DNA of 64,000 nucleotides from Varibaculum prostatecancerukia (GCF_943169825.2 NZ_OW968402.1:1364001-1428000), one strand, 5' to 3'; counted from the stretch's first letter, positions 26,775 through 36,695 are shown. Numbers and translations are program-made. Notes: generated by a model from the letters alone, not told the origin.

Positions 26775-27481
26775 TAATCAGATTTTTCTTCAGGTGTGCC
26801 CAGCACTTTATCTAGTAGTGCCTTCGAGGGACGCAGTTCAGTTACACTCTCGTCAACTTCCCATTCCCCTACGGGACGCGAAGACCAAATTTTAGCTGAG
26901 AAGTTCCCCGGCTCGCCCTCAAAAACTGATAGTGAAGCATTTGAAACCGGTTTGGTGGCCGCCAGCGCAAAAGTAATCTCCGGAGTGCTCATATAGGACC
27001 AGTAGCGGATGATCGCGCCATGAGCCACTATCACTGCACAACCATCCGCGCCCACCTGGTCGGCTGCCGCTGCCACCACCCGGTTAAAACGCGTCAGAGT
27101 TTCCGCGCCGCTCTCCCCGCCTTCCATTCGCACCTGGGTATCCCCCTGCATCCAGGCTCCAATAGTGCTCACATATTTTTCTACCGAGGCCATATCGGTA
27201 GCCATTTCTAGATCCCCTGCCTGCACCTCATTAGCTTTACCGCTTTGTATCCGAGTGAGGCCAAAATATTCCTCTAAAGGTCGGGCGGTCTGGTGGGTAC
27301 GAATCAGATTCGAGGTCACAATTAGCTGAGGGTCGGGCAAGCCGAGTTGCTCCCAAGTTTTTACCGCCGCATGTGCCTGTCGCTGTCCCTCCTGGTTAAG
27401 CGGGGCACCCGGCTCAGCAGTATCCAGCGCGCCAGTAATATTCGCGCTAGTTTGCCCGTGTCTCATCAAAACCAGTTTCAT
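26774..27481 (-). CDS. Histidine phosphatase (phosphoglycerate mutase-like)
   Basis: 235 residues with the catalytic LMRHGQTSAN motif at the N-terminus (phosphohistidine His8) and a second histidine in VIVAHGAIIR. The family includes phosphoglycerate mutases and broad phosphatases; this one is divergent from true glycolytic mutases. It lies 11 bp after glnE and is probably the last gene of the glnA-glnE transcript. Confidence 0.87.
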   Translation of the reverse strand: MKLVLMRHGQTSANITGALDTAEPGAPLNQEGQRQAHAAVKTWEQLGLPDPQLIVTSNLIRTHQTARPLEEYFGLTRIQSGKANEVQAGDLEMATDMASVEKYVSTIGAWMQGDTQVRMEGGESGAETLTRFNRVVAAAADQVGADGCAVIVAHGAIIRYWSYMSTPEITFALAATKPVSNASLSVFEGEPGNFSAKIWSSRPVGEWEVDESVTELRPSKALLDKVLGTPEEKSD

Positions 27482-27492
27482 AGTTCCCTTTC

Positions 27493-30400
27493 TTAGGAGT
27501 TGTAAAAGACTCTCTCCATAACTGTCCGGGCGCGACGCGCCCGACGTAAATAATCTTCCCGCAAATCGTTCTCTTTATCTGGCGGATACCCCAGCAGGCG
27601 CGCCAAAGCGTGGGCAGGGGCAGCTGCAGTAGGCAAATAGTCCAATTTATTACCGCTCACCCGGTTAGTTACCAGCACATTTCCGCAGCGGATCCGGCAT
27701 CCTAACATCCAGGCTTGCTCCAGGGCGCTGCGGCCGGAATCCGATAGCATTCCTTGCCGGGCAGCCACTGCCAAAGCTTGCAAAGTACCAGTTACTCGCA
27801 GATCCGGGCAGGAAGCTGCCCCTTGCATCTGCAGCAATTGGGCTACCCATTCTACATCGCTCAGTCCCCCTGGCCCCAGTTTCACGTGCAGGGATGCGTC
27901 TTGACCTCCGGGAACTCGTTCGTTTTCCATGCGTGCTTTAAGTAGGCGAATCTGGCGAGTTTCGCCCTCGCTAATGGGACGCTCATAGCGCAGTGGATCT
28001 ATGGTTTTGGTAAAACGCTCCATTAAATCCTGGTCGCCCCAAAAGGCGCGCGCCCGCAGCAGCGCCTGCAGCTCCCAAGGTTCCGCCCAGCGTTCATAGT
28101 AGTCGCGCAAGGCGTCTAGGGAACGAGAAATTACCCCGTCCTCGCCCTCGGGACGCAGGCCGTAGTCGACTTTTAAACTGGGCGCTGCCGCTGGTCGGTT
28201 CATTTCTTCTTGCAGACGAGTAGCGAACAGGACAGCAATCCGGGAAGCCTCGGGGGCAGGTAGTTTCGCGTTAGTCCGCAAAGAGGCAGTTTGCGGGGCA
28301 TTCCCCAAGATCGGAGCAGGCACATTTTCTACCGCTCCCGGGGCACACAATTGCGGATCAAGTAACGGAGAATGTACCACTAAAAGATCGGCGTCGGAAG
28401 CATAGGCGGATTCGCGTCCTCCCCCACGTCCCATCGCGACCAGGACAATACGCGGTACAGCCTCCTCGTGTGCTGCAATTTCCCGCATTATCACTTGACT
28501 GACTGCGGCGATAGTTGCGTCGTTAATATCGCTGATCGCTGCCTGGGAAGAAATGGGGTCTAAATGATTGATTACATCCCTTAGGGCGCAGCGCAACAAT
28601 TCGCGCCCGCGAGCTTGACGGATCAGATCCACTGCGGCACTGGTGTCCAGGTGACGCCGGGAAAGTGCCTCCATCTCCGTATAAAGTTGCTTAAAACTGC
28701 GGGTAGCCAGCTTTTTATCGTCGTCTAGCCACTGGACTGCTTCCGGTACATGTTCCAGGCGTTCCGCGATATAGGGACTGAGTGACAAGATGGTGCATAA
28801 ACGGTGGGCAACCCGGGAAGAATCCCGCAGCAGTCCCATATACCAGTGGGAATTCCCGATAGACTCCGATAGTCGGCGAAAACGCAGCAGACCGGCATCG
28901 GGGGAAGGCCCTTCTGCCAGCCAGCCGAGCAGCACCGGCAAAATATGGCGTTGAATTTGGGACCGGCGAGATACCCCCGCGGTCAAAGCCGTAATATGCC
29001 CGAGGGCTCCGCGAGTGTCCCGGTATCCGGCGAGCCGGAGGCGATCGGCTGCGGCCTGCGGATTCAGGGCAGCTTCCTCTTTGGAGAGCCCCGCGGTTGC
29101 CGGAAGCAGGGGACGATAAAAAATATCTTGTTGTAGGGCGCGGATTTGGGGTTTTAGTTTTTCCCAATAGTTAGTGAGTTCCCCGCTTTTCCCAAAACGT
29201 TCTACACCGAGTGACCTACCTACCCGGCGTTCGTCTTCGGGGTTTTGGGGGAACAGGTGGGTGCGCGCCATTCGTTGCATTTGCATTCGATGTTCCACTA
29301 CCCGCAAGAAACGGTAGGCATCCGCCAGTTTCCGCGCGGAGTCCCGGCCGATATATCCGCCCTGAGCCAGGGCATCTAAGGCTTGCAAGGTAGGCCGCAC
29401 ATGCAGGCTTTCATCAGTGCGCCCATGCACCATTTGCATCAGCTGCACCGAAAACTCTATGTCGCGCAAACCCCCAGGACCTAGTTTTAGTTCCCGGCCA
29501 GCTTTGGGACCGGGGATTGATTCTTCTACCCGAATCCGCATCGCCCGGGTGTCAGTAAAGAACCCTTCCCGCTCCACTGCTGTCCATACTAAAGGCCATA
29601 CTGCCTGCATATAGGCTTTTCCTACCCGGGAAGATCCAGCTGCAGGGCGCGCCTTCAAAAGCGCCTGAAATTCCCAGGTTTTCGCCCACTTTTGGTAATA
29701 CTTGGCGTGCGCGGCTACGGTACGGCAGGTGGCTCCATCTTGTCCTTCCGGACGCAGAGCTAAATCTATTGGCCATAGGGGCATTTCGATTCCCGGCCCG
29801 CAGCAGACCTTAGAAATTCCGATCGCTAGACGCGAAGCTACTTTCAGGGCTTCGCCTTCACTTAGGCTACTTTCCGGGCTGGGCTCCGCGACATAAATCA
29901 GGTCAATATCGCTGTGATAGTTAAGTTCCCCCGCCCCGGTTTTACCTAGGGCAATCACCGCGAAATCTACCTCGCCAGCCGGGTCATATTTTGCGCGTGC
30001 TAGGGCGAGGGCGCCCTCTAAAGTTGCATCGGTAAGGGCGCTAAGTTTGCCGGCCACTACCGAAAAGAAGGCTAGCGGATCGGGGTGGGAAGCGTCCTCG
30101 GCGATTATTTGTAATAGGTGAGCGCGATAGGCGCACCGCAGGTCATTGAGGTTGCGATCCTTGGCTAGCCAGATATCTTCCCGGATTTCTTGGGCGTGGA
30201 CAGCCTGCAAAATTTCTTGGCGCACCCGGGTGCGGTAGCGCGCAACTAGATCTAGTTCTTGGGAAACAAGATAGCGTTTACCATCCCAATAGGCCTCTGG
30301 TTCTGCAGCCTGAAGCTGTGACAAAATCTGGGGATGACTAACTAGATAGTCGCCAGCAAAACGAGAAACTCCGCAAATAGCTATTGCGAGGGCACGCTGG

Positions 30401-30627
30401 CGAGGATTATCTACCAGGTACTTTCCGGTGTTCTCCCCGGCCTCTAAAAGGTTCATTAAACACAGTAATACCTGGTCAGGATGGGCAGAAGCAGATAGCT
30501 CCCGCCAAAAATCCTCATTTTGCACCAGTGGGGCGAAAACCGGGGAGCTTACCCAGCTTTCCGCGCGCGCAACTTCGGTAACCCCGCTAGAGCGCAGGCG
30601 CGAAGCTAGAGTAACTTTCCTGGCCAT
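27493..30627 (-). CDS. glnE: Bifunctional glutamine synthetase adenylyltransferase/deadenylase GlnE
   Basis: Adds and removes AMP on glutamine synthetase in response to nitrogen state. The 1044-residue protein has two nucleotidyltransferase domains, with metal-binding NYHSDIDLIYVAE in the N-terminal half and ESAYASDADLLVVHS in the C-terminal half, each followed by a helical regulatory domain. The ATG at 30627 lies 2 bp after the glnA stop; an earlier in-frame start would run into glnA. The adjacent glutamine synthetase appears to lack the Tyr normally modified. Confidence 0.93.
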   Translation of the reverse strand: MARKVTLASRLRSSGVTEVARAESWVSSPVFAPLVQNEDFWRELSASAHPDQVLLCLMNLLEAGENTGKYLVDNPRQRALAIAICGVSRFAGDYLVSHPQILSQLQAAEPEAYWDGKRYLVSQELDLVARYRTRVRQEILQAVHAQEIREDIWLAKDRNLNDLRCAYRAHLLQIIAEDASHPDPLAFFSVVAGKLSALTDATLEGALALARAKYDPAGEVDFAVIALGKTGAGELNYHSDIDLIYVAEPSPESSLSEGEALKVASRLAIGISKVCCGPGIEMPLWPIDLALRPEGQDGATCRTVAAHAKYYQKWAKTWEFQALLKARPAAGSSRVGKAYMQAVWPLVWTAVEREGFFTDTRAMRIRVEESIPGPKAGRELKLGPGGLRDIEFSVQLMQMVHGRTDESLHVRPTLQALDALAQGGYIGRDSARKLADAYRFLRVVEHRMQMQRMARTHLFPQNPEDERRVGRSLGVERFGKSGELTNYWEKLKPQIRALQQDIFYRPLLPATAGLSKEEAALNPQAAADRLRLAGYRDTRGALGHITALTAGVSRRSQIQRHILPVLLGWLAEGPSPDAGLLRFRRLSESIGNSHWYMGLLRDSSRVAHRLCTILSLSPYIAERLEHVPEAVQWLDDDKKLATRSFKQLYTEMEALSRRHLDTSAAVDLIRQARGRELLRCALRDVINHLDPISSQAAISDINDATIAAVSQVIMREIAAHEEAVPRIVLVAMGRGGGRESAYASDADLLVVHSPLLDPQLCAPGAVENVPAPILGNAPQTASLRTNAKLPAPEASRIAVLFATRLQEEMNRPAAAPSLKVDYGLRPEGEDGVISRSLDALRDYYERWAEPWELQALLRARAFWGDQDLMERFTKTIDPLRYERPISEGETRQIRLLKARMENERVPGGQDASLHVKLGPGGLSDVEWVAQLLQMQGAASCPDLRVTGTLQALAVAARQGMLSDSGRSALEQAWMLGCRIRCGNVLVTNRVSGNKLDYLPTAAAPAHALARLLGYPPDKENDLREDYLRRARRARTVMERVFYNS

Positions 30628-30629
30628 GA

Positions 30630-31967
30630 CTATACTCGCAAGAACTTCGCCAGTTCTCCCCGCGTGATTTGCGCCGAGTATTCGCGCCATTCACGATCTT
30701 TATTCCGCAGTACATAGGCGAAAACTTCTTCACCCAGCACTTGCGCCATGAACTCGGATTCACGCAGCTCTAAGATAGCTTCTTCTAGGGTCAGCGGCAG
30801 CGCAGGGATTCCTTGGGCGCGCCGCTCTTGATCCGATAGCCGCCAGACGTCGTCCTCGGTTTCTAGGGGCAGCTTCATTTCTTTTTCAATTCCATCTAGC
30901 CCAGCAGCCAGCAAGGATGCATAGGCTAAATAGGGATTAGCTGCCGGGTCCGTACCGCGATATTCGATACGGGCATCACCGGCTTTTTCTGGTTTATAGA
31001 GCGGCACCCGTACCAACGCCGAGCGGTTATTGTGTCCCCAACAAATATAGGAGGGTGCCTCCGAGCCTCCCCATAGCCGTTTATAGGAATTCACGTGTTG
31101 GTTTACTACTGCCGAGTATTCGCGGGCATGGGCAAGCAAACCGGCGGTAAAGGCCTGTCCAGTAGCCGAGAGCTGATAAATATCGCTAGAGGCATCGTAA
31201 AAGGCGTTGTGTTCGCCCTCGAAAAGTGACATATGGGTATGCATTCCACTGCCGGCCTCACCTGCCATGGGCTTGGGCATAAAAGTGGCCACCATATGGT
31301 CCTGCATCGCGATCTCTTCAATCAGGATCCGGAAAGTCATAATGTTATCGGAGCCGGTCAGGGCATCGGAGGCCCGCAGGTCGATTTCGTTTTGCCCCGG
31401 ACCATTTTCATGATGCGAAAACTCTACCGAGATTCCCATTTCTTCCAGCATCGCCACTGCTCGGCGGCGAAAAGAGTTGTCCCCACCATTGGGAACGTGA
31501 TCGAAGTAGGAGGCATTATCGATAGGGCGCAGCGGCTCATCTAAGGAAGTAGGCGGTTCTAGCAGGTAAAACTCAATTTCGGGGTGAATATTAAAAGTGA
31601 AACCGAGATCGGCGGCACGCTCCAGTTGCCGCTCTAGTACCCGGCGGGGATCGGAACGTGCCGGCTGTAGATCCGGGGTATAGACATCGCAAAACATGCG
31701 TCCAACTTCCCCGTCATCGCCCCGCCAGGGCAAGATTTGGAAAGTGGAGGCATCGGGGCGCAGCAACATATCGGATTCGTAAACCCGGGTAAAGCCTTCA
31801 ATCGCGGAACCATCAAAGCCGATTCCCTCGTTGAAGGCGTCCTCTAATTCGGCGGGGTCAATCGCGACCGACTTTAGAGAGCCAGACACATCGGTAAACC
31901 AGAGGCGAATGAACTTTACTCCCAGTTCCGCAATCTTTTGTAGTACATCCTCTTGCGCTGAGTCCAC
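30630..31967 (-). CDS. glnA: Type I glutamine synthetase, GlnA2-like
   Basis: Makes glutamine from glutamate and ammonia with ATP. 445 residues, the shorter GSI-alpha-like form. Active-site blocks are visible: FDGSAIEGF, the metal-binding EIEFYLL and HHENGPGQNEID, HTHMS and the nucleotide loop NRSALVRVP. The C-terminal region that usually contains the adenylylated NLYDLPPEE has DVWRLSDQE instead, with Trp375 in the Tyr position. GTG start with AAGGAAG upstream. The order glnA-glnE is the same as mycobacterial glnA2-glnE. Confidence 0.92.
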   Translation of the reverse strand: MDSAQEDVLQKIAELGVKFIRLWFTDVSGSLKSVAIDPAELEDAFNEGIGFDGSAIEGFTRVYESDMLLRPDASTFQILPWRGDDGEVGRMFCDVYTPDLQPARSDPRRVLERQLERAADLGFTFNIHPEIEFYLLEPPTSLDEPLRPIDNASYFDHVPNGGDNSFRRRAVAMLEEMGISVEFSHHENGPGQNEIDLRASDALTGSDNIMTFRILIEEIAMQDHMVATFMPKPMAGEAGSGMHTHMSLFEGEHNAFYDASSDIYQLSATGQAFTAGLLAHAREYSAVVNQHVNSYKRLWGGSEAPSYICWGHNNRSALVRVPLYKPEKAGDARIEYRGTDPAANPYLAYASLLAAGLDGIEKEMKLPLETEDDVWRLSDQERRAQGIPALPLTLEEAILELRESEFMAQVLGEEVFAYVLRNKDREWREYSAQITRGELAKFLRV

Positions 31968-32029
31968 GATTCTTCCTTACTTCTTATCGTTATTTTGGGG
32001 TATTAAATCATTAGTTCCCGCTGGGGTAG

Positions 32030-32827
32030 TTACTTGGCGTGCGCCCACCAACGCCTATCGTCGCTGCGACCGCATTTAAGCGGCAAACTAAACGCTTCTG
32101 AAAGATTCTCACTGGTCAGCACCTGGTCAATCTCACCGCTAGCCATGATTCTTCCTTCCTTCATCAGGGCGGCGCGATTAAAAGATGCCGGTATTTCCTC
32201 TAAATGATGGGTAACCATCACGATCTGTGGTGATTTTGGATCCGAGCTGAGTTCATCCAGGGCGGACAATAAAAGTTCGCGAGCCTGCAGATCCACCCCC
32301 GCTACCGGTTCATCCAATATCAAGATTTCCGGGTCAGCCATGAGGGCGCGGGCAATCAGTACCCGCTGGCGTTCTCCATCGGACAACGTGGATAACCTGC
32401 GGTCTTGCAAAGACGCTACCCCGAATAGTTCCATCAGGTTTGCTCGGCGCTGATAGTCGATATCTTCAAAATCTTGGTCACGCCCACGCACCATAGTGCC
32501 ATAAGCGGCCGAAAGAATCAGCGCCTTCACGGTCTGCGATCCGGGAATCACTCGTAGCACCGCCGAAGAACATAGTCCTACCCGTTCATGTAGTTGTTGG
32601 ACCGGTACCGCTCCCAGTCGTTGCCCTAAGATTTCTGCTTCTCCACTAGAGGGATAGTTACGAGCCGCCAAGATAGATATCAGAGTGGTTTTTCCCGCTC
32701 CATTGGGACCGAGGATTACCCAGTTCTCTCCAAGTTGGGATTGGAAGGAAACATCCTGAAGAATGGGGTTTCCCCCACGCAAAAAACTGACGTGTTGCAA
32801 TCGGAGCAGAGTATCCATATTTCCCAT
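32030..32827 (-). CDS. ABC transporter ATP-binding protein
   Basis: Single ABC ATPase domain, 265 residues: Walker A LGPNGAGKTT, signature LSDGERQRV, Walker B ILILDEPVAGVD and switch histidine in VTHHLEEIP. No permease gene is adjacent, so the partner is unknown. The group resembles ModF/YlmA-like stand-alone ATPases. Two ATGs three codons apart (32827 and 32818) could start it. It is 62 bp upstream of glnA. Confidence 0.87.
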   Translation of the reverse strand: MGNMDTLLRLQHVSFLRGGNPILQDVSFQSQLGENWVILGPNGAGKTTLISILAARNYPSSGEAEILGQRLGAVPVQQLHERVGLCSSAVLRVIPGSQTVKALILSAAYGTMVRGRDQDFEDIDYQRRANLMELFGVASLQDRRLSTLSDGERQRVLIARALMADPEILILDEPVAGVDLQARELLLSALDELSSDPKSPQIVMVTHHLEEIPASFNRAALMKEGRIMASGEIDQVLTSENLSEAFSLPLKCGRSDDRRWWAHAK

Positions 32828-32853
32828 CTTAACCAGTGTGCCTGCAGATAAGT

Positions 32854-32893
32854 GGCGGGGGCGAGCATCTTCCCCAAAGTGCTAGCCCCCGCC
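32854..32893. terminator. GC-rich hairpin downstream of glgA
   Basis: Fourteen-base arms (GGCGGGGGCGAGCA and TGCTAGCCCCCGCC) with one mismatch and a 12-base loop, between two same-strand genes. No T-tract follows on either strand. Likely terminates glgA transcription. Confidence 0.55.
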
Positions 32894-32925
32894 GCAGCTA
32901 TTACCTTTCTAGCTGCCTATTTGTC

Positions 32926-34131
32926 TTATAAGAGGGAGCGGTACAGTTCCACAGTTTTATCTGCGACTGTCTGCCAAGAGAATTTTTCTTCTACCCGTTT
33001 GCGTCCGGCTTTACCCATTTTCTTGGCCAGCTCGGGATTCTCCAGCAGGGCGGTAATCCGCTCGGCCATATCCCGATGGAATTTATCTGGATTCGTGGGG
33101 GTGCCACTACCGTCAGATAGCTGTTCAATCGGTACTAAATATCCGGTTTCGCCCTCTGCAATGCAATCGGGAATCCCCCCGGTAGCGGTACCCACTACCG
33201 GCAGCTCCATGGCGGCAGCCTCCAGATTTACTATCCCCATCGGTTCGTAAATCGAGGGAGTAACAAATACATGTGCTGCCGACAAGATATTTACTAGCTG
33301 ATCGTGCGGAAGCATTTCTTCAATCCAAATGATTCCGCTGCGCCGGGCAGATAGACCCTCTACCAATCCGCGAACTTCTTTTTCAATCTCCGGGGTATCT
33401 GGAGCCCCAGCACACAGCACTACCTGCGAATCTGCCGGAATCTGTTCGATTGCCTGCAAGAAGTGAGGCAGACCCTTTTGCCTAGTTATCCGGCCTACGA
33501 AAACCACAGTCGGTATCTCGGGGTTAATCCCGTATTTAGCCAGGGTTTGGGCAACCGCTTCCTGATCGGTAGGAAGCGCCCAATCAGTTAAATCCAGACC
33601 ATTATGGATAACGTGGACTTTATCCGGATCTATCTGGGGGTAGGCACGCAAAATATCATCCTTCATCCCGTGAGAAACCCCCACCACCGCATCGGCTGCC
33701 AAGTAAGCGGTTTTTTCTGCCCAGGATGAGAGGTTATACCCGCCGCCTAGTTGTTCGCGTTTCCAAGGACGCAGAGGCTCTAGGGAGTGAGCGGTCACTA
33801 CATGCGGGACTTCGTAAAGATTCTTTGCCCAGTGACCGGCCATATTCGCATACCAGGTGTGGGAATGGACTAGATCAGCCTGATCGCAATGCTGCGCCAT
33901 CTGTAGGTCAATCCCTAGGGTACGTAGGGCGGCATTGGCTCCGTCTTGTTCGGCGCAATAGTCATATCCGGTAACCCGGATCTTCCCGCCATCATCGGGA
34001 CGCGGACCGTCAAAGCAATGCACTCCCACATCGATTCTCTCTGCCAGCACCTTTGCCAGCTCAGTGACATGGACTCCGGCACCGCCATAAACATGAGGCG
34101 GATACTCGCGGCTCAATAAATCAACACGCAT
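32926..34131 (-). CDS. glgA: Glycogen/maltose-1-phosphate synthase, actinobacterial GlgA (GlgM) type
   Basis: GT4-family glucosyltransferase of 401 residues, the actinobacterial form, which in mycobacteria uses ADP-glucose to make maltose-1-phosphate. N-terminal EYPPHVYGGAGVHVTEL is the sugar-nucleotide acceptor-side motif; FVGRITRQKGL and EPMGIVNLEAAA (ExxxxxxxE) are in the C-terminal donor domain. Its normal divergent partner glgC lies at 35438, but an unrelated gene lies between them. Confidence 0.92.
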   Translation of the reverse strand: MRVDLLSREYPPHVYGGAGVHVTELAKVLAERIDVGVHCFDGPRPDDGGKIRVTGYDYCAEQDGANAALRTLGIDLQMAQHCDQADLVHSHTWYANMAGHWAKNLYEVPHVVTAHSLEPLRPWKREQLGGGYNLSSWAEKTAYLAADAVVGVSHGMKDDILRAYPQIDPDKVHVIHNGLDLTDWALPTDQEAVAQTLAKYGINPEIPTVVFVGRITRQKGLPHFLQAIEQIPADSQVVLCAGAPDTPEIEKEVRGLVEGLSARRSGIIWIEEMLPHDQLVNILSAAHVFVTPSIYEPMGIVNLEAAAMELPVVGTATGGIPDCIAEGETGYLVPIEQLSDGSGTPTNPDKFHRDMAERITALLENPELAKKMGKAGRKRVEEKFSWQTVADKTVELYRSLL

Positions 34132-34263
34132 TTTGGGGATCCTTTCTTAGGTGACCTTTGAGATTGCTGTTATTTACCAGACTAGTGGAATCGCGGGGGC
34201 GCGGGGCAGGAACGAAAAATCCTTCGCTGCCGCCCCGCGCCCAAACATTCCTGACAAAGCGGG

Positions 34264-35094
34264 TTATTTCCGTTTCTTGTTAGGATTTACCCCTTCGAGT
34301 CTATTTTTAGCCAGGCGCATTCCGGCGTTACCAGTTTTTTCGCCCCTTTTCATATAGTAGTAGCGGTACAGGGGGTCTTTGTCGTAACCATTCTTTATTA
34401 CCTGTTCCCAGATCCATTCATCGGTTATTTCTTTTCCTTGCCTTAACCGGTTTATGACTTCTAGGCTTTGTCCGTTGTAGGGGTCGAACCACCATTTTGG
34501 TCCGGCGCTTACTAGAACTCCGCCTTTGCCGTTCCCGCTCCCATCGCGTTTCATCCCTAGGTACTTGGGGCCAAGTTCCTCGATGAGGGCGACTTCTTCT
34601 TCTATCTGCCGCAGAACCCCGATATAGAGGAATACCACCAGGATCCGGGCGCAAAGTTTAAGGCAGGCTCGCAGGCATTCTTCCGGGTTTTGCTGGTAAA
34701 ACATTTCGATAACTTCACCTCCTGCGTTTCCGATTCCCCCATCGATATGGAAGATTTCGTTAAAAAGACCCCTGACTATCGCCGCGACCTCTTTATCCGC
34801 ATAGGATTCCTCCCATTCGGCGTGCTCCTCCCCCAGGTATTCTCGATACATAGGGGGATTTTCTTCGCGCACCAGACAATCGCGGGTGAAAAACAGTAGT
34901 CCCTTAAAGTAACTGGAATACCGAAAATATAAGGGATGCTGGATTTTCGGGAGATCAGGGTCCTCCCCTGTCATTTCCTTCTCGATAACTTCCCCCGCCC
35001 ACTTTAGATAAGCAATAATCTCTTTATTGCTCTCGTCGTTCTTGGGGTCGTTAATGAAGTCCAGGTACTTACCGGTTACTTCTTCCTTATTCAT
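34264..35094 (-). CDS. Unrecognised protein between glgA and glgC
   Basis: 276 residues, not recognised. Acidic, Lys/Glu- and Tyr-rich, mostly predicted helical; one moderately hydrophobic stretch (CARILVVFLYIGVLRQI) near the middle may be a buried helix rather than a membrane segment. Features include IVRGLFNEIFHIDGGIGNAGG, a KWWFDPYNGQS block and YRYYYMKRGE. No signal peptide. TAAGGAGCG lies before the ATG. Codon use and composition look more AT-rich than glgA and glgC. It could be a recently acquired orphan, for example an immunity-type protein, but no toxin gene is adjacent and that idea is a guess. Confidence 0.65.
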   Translation of the reverse strand: MNKEEVTGKYLDFINDPKNDESNKEIIAYLKWAGEVIEKEMTGEDPDLPKIQHPLYFRYSSYFKGLLFFTRDCLVREENPPMYREYLGEEHAEWEESYADKEVAAIVRGLFNEIFHIDGGIGNAGGEVIEMFYQQNPEECLRACLKLCARILVVFLYIGVLRQIEEEVALIEELGPKYLGMKRDGSGNGKGGVLVSAGPKWWFDPYNGQSLEVINRLRQGKEITDEWIWEQVIKNGYDKDPLYRYYYMKRGEKTGNAGMRLAKNRLEGVNPNKKRK

Positions 35095-35437
35095 TTTTCG
35101 CTCCTTATCTAAGGTTTCAGCCGAGAACTTTTCCCGACACTTCCTATATAGGGCGCATGCACATTTTTGCTGCTAAAAGCGGAATTCAGCCGTTTTTAAC
35201 GCTTTTTACCCGCATCGAGAGATGGTCAACGCCTGGATAAAACCGCCTGCCTTTGCGGGGATTTTTCTGGCTTGTACTGACCCCTGACGCCACCAGGTCT
35301 TGACCGGGGAATCTGGGGCTGAGTAGATAGAGAAAACCAGTCTCTGTTTTTGAATATTGGGTGAGCGAACTACGACTACTTCGTTAATCCTTCTCAAATC
35401 CCCGCGCGAGCACTAGGGGTTGGCATATGCTGGCCAT
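35095..35437. promoter_or_regulatory. Intergenic region between the unknown gene and glgC
   Basis: 343 bp without a convincing gene. A 10-bp palindrome CCTATATAGG at 35143-35152 may include the -10 of the minus-strand gene. A weak CCGC/GCGG stem at 35243-35258 is followed by GGATTTTT. A 63-codon minus-strand reading frame at 35206-35397 has no ribosome binding site and unconvincing composition. No clear glgC promoter could be assigned. Confidence 0.35.
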
Positions 35438-36673
35438 ATGGCAAAAAATAACGTATTAGCAATGATTCTGGCTGGTGGCGAAGGCAAGCGCCTGATGCCC
35501 CTTACTTTAGATAGGGCGAAACCTGCGGTTCCCTTCGGGGGCACTTATCGTTTGATTGATTTCGCGCTTTCCAATGTGGTGAACTCCGGGTATCTACGCT
35601 CGGTAGTGCTCACTCAGTACAAATCGCATTCTCTGGACCGCCATTTGGCGACCACTTGGAAGATGTCCGATTTACTGGGCAACTACGTGGCACCGGTACC
35701 CGCTCAGCAGCGGCGGGGCAAACACTGGTACCGGGGCAGCGCCGACGCAGTCTACCAATCACTAAACATTGTGCGTGATGAAAATCCGGAGTACATCCTG
35801 ATTATCGGGGCGGACAATATCTACCGCATGGACTTTTCTCAAATGGTCGATGACCATATTAAATCTGGATTGCCTTGTACGGTTGCTGGGATTCGGCAAC
35901 CGATTGAGCTTTCTAGTGCTTTTGGGGTCATTGACCAAACCAACGGAACGATTAATCGCTTCATTGAAAAACCCGAAACCTGCGAGGGTCTTCCCGATGA
36001 CCCCACAAAGTTCTTGGCCTCGATGGGCAACTACGTATTCACCACTAAAGATCTAGTGGCAGCGCTAGAAGCGGACGCTAACAATGAAGATTCTAAGCAC
36101 GATATGGGTGGGGATCTGGTTCCTTACTTCGTAGAGCATGGCGGGGTGAACTGCTATGACTTTATTGAAAATGTGGTTCCGGGCGCTACCGACCGTGACC
36201 GCGACTACTGGCGAGACGTGGGTACTATTGATGCCTTCTACGAAGCGCACCTAGACCTGTTGTCGGTGTCTCCGGTGTTCAACCTCTATAACTTTGACTG
36301 GCCAACCTACACGAAACTAGATGCGTGGCTGCCCCCTGCTAAGAGCACTTTTAGCGATGAGAATCGCCGGGGTATGGCTCTGGATTCGATTGTTTCTCCG
36401 GGGGTAATCATTTCCGGTGCGCGCGTGGAACGCTCCATGCTCTCGCCCATGGTGCATCTGCACTCCTTCGCCTCTGTAGATGGCTCTGTGCTGATGAATG
36501 GCGTCGATGTGGAACGCTCCGCGGTGATCCACAATGCCATCTTGGATAAGAATGTGCGTGTGGCCGAAGGCGTTCAGATCGGGGTCGATCACGATAAAGA
36601 CCGCGAACGCGGATTCACAGTTTCCGAGGGCGGGATCACCGTAGTACCCAAGGGGACAGTAGTAACCGAATAG
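35438..36673 (+). CDS. glgC: Glucose-1-phosphate adenylyltransferase GlgC
   Basis: Makes ADP-glucose for glycogen and alpha-glucan synthesis. The 411-residue protein opens with the nucleotidyltransferase signature [13 protein letters not shown] followed by [10 protein letters not shown], and ends in a left-handed beta-helix-like domain. The substrate segment FIEKPE is present. The ATG at 35438 has no clear Shine-Dalgarno; an in-frame TTG at 35420 has AGGGG too close. A leaderless or weakly initiated transcript is possible. A strong terminator follows. Confidence 0.93.
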   Translation: MAKNNVLAMILAGGEGKRLMPLTLDRAKPAVPFGGTYRLIDFALSNVVNSGYLRSVVLTQYKSHSLDRHLATTWKMSDLLGNYVAPVPAQQRRGKHWYRGSADAVYQSLNIVRDENPEYILIIGADNIYRMDFSQMVDDHIKSGLPCTVAGIRQPIELSSAFGVIDQTNGTINRFIEKPETCEGLPDDPTKFLASMGNYVFTTKDLVAALEADANNEDSKHDMGGDLVPYFVEHGGVNCYDFIENVVPGATDRDRDYWRDVGTIDAFYEAHLDLLSVSPVFNLYNFDWPTYTKLDAWLPPAKSTFSDENRRGMALDSIVSPGVIISGARVERSMLSPMVHLHSFASVDGSVLMNGVDVERSAVIHNAILDKNVRVAEGVQIGVDHDKDRERGFTVSEGGITVVPKGTVVTE

Positions 36674-36695
36674 CCTCATCAAAGCTAAAACCAAA

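Noticed and set aside
34264-35094. Toxin-immunity pair
   Set aside because: No toxin-like gene or mobile-element signature lies next to it; kept only as an unknown gene.
35206-35397. 63-codon minus-strand reading frame before glgC
   Set aside because: No ribosome binding site, unconvincing residue pattern; treated as non-coding or possible repeat.
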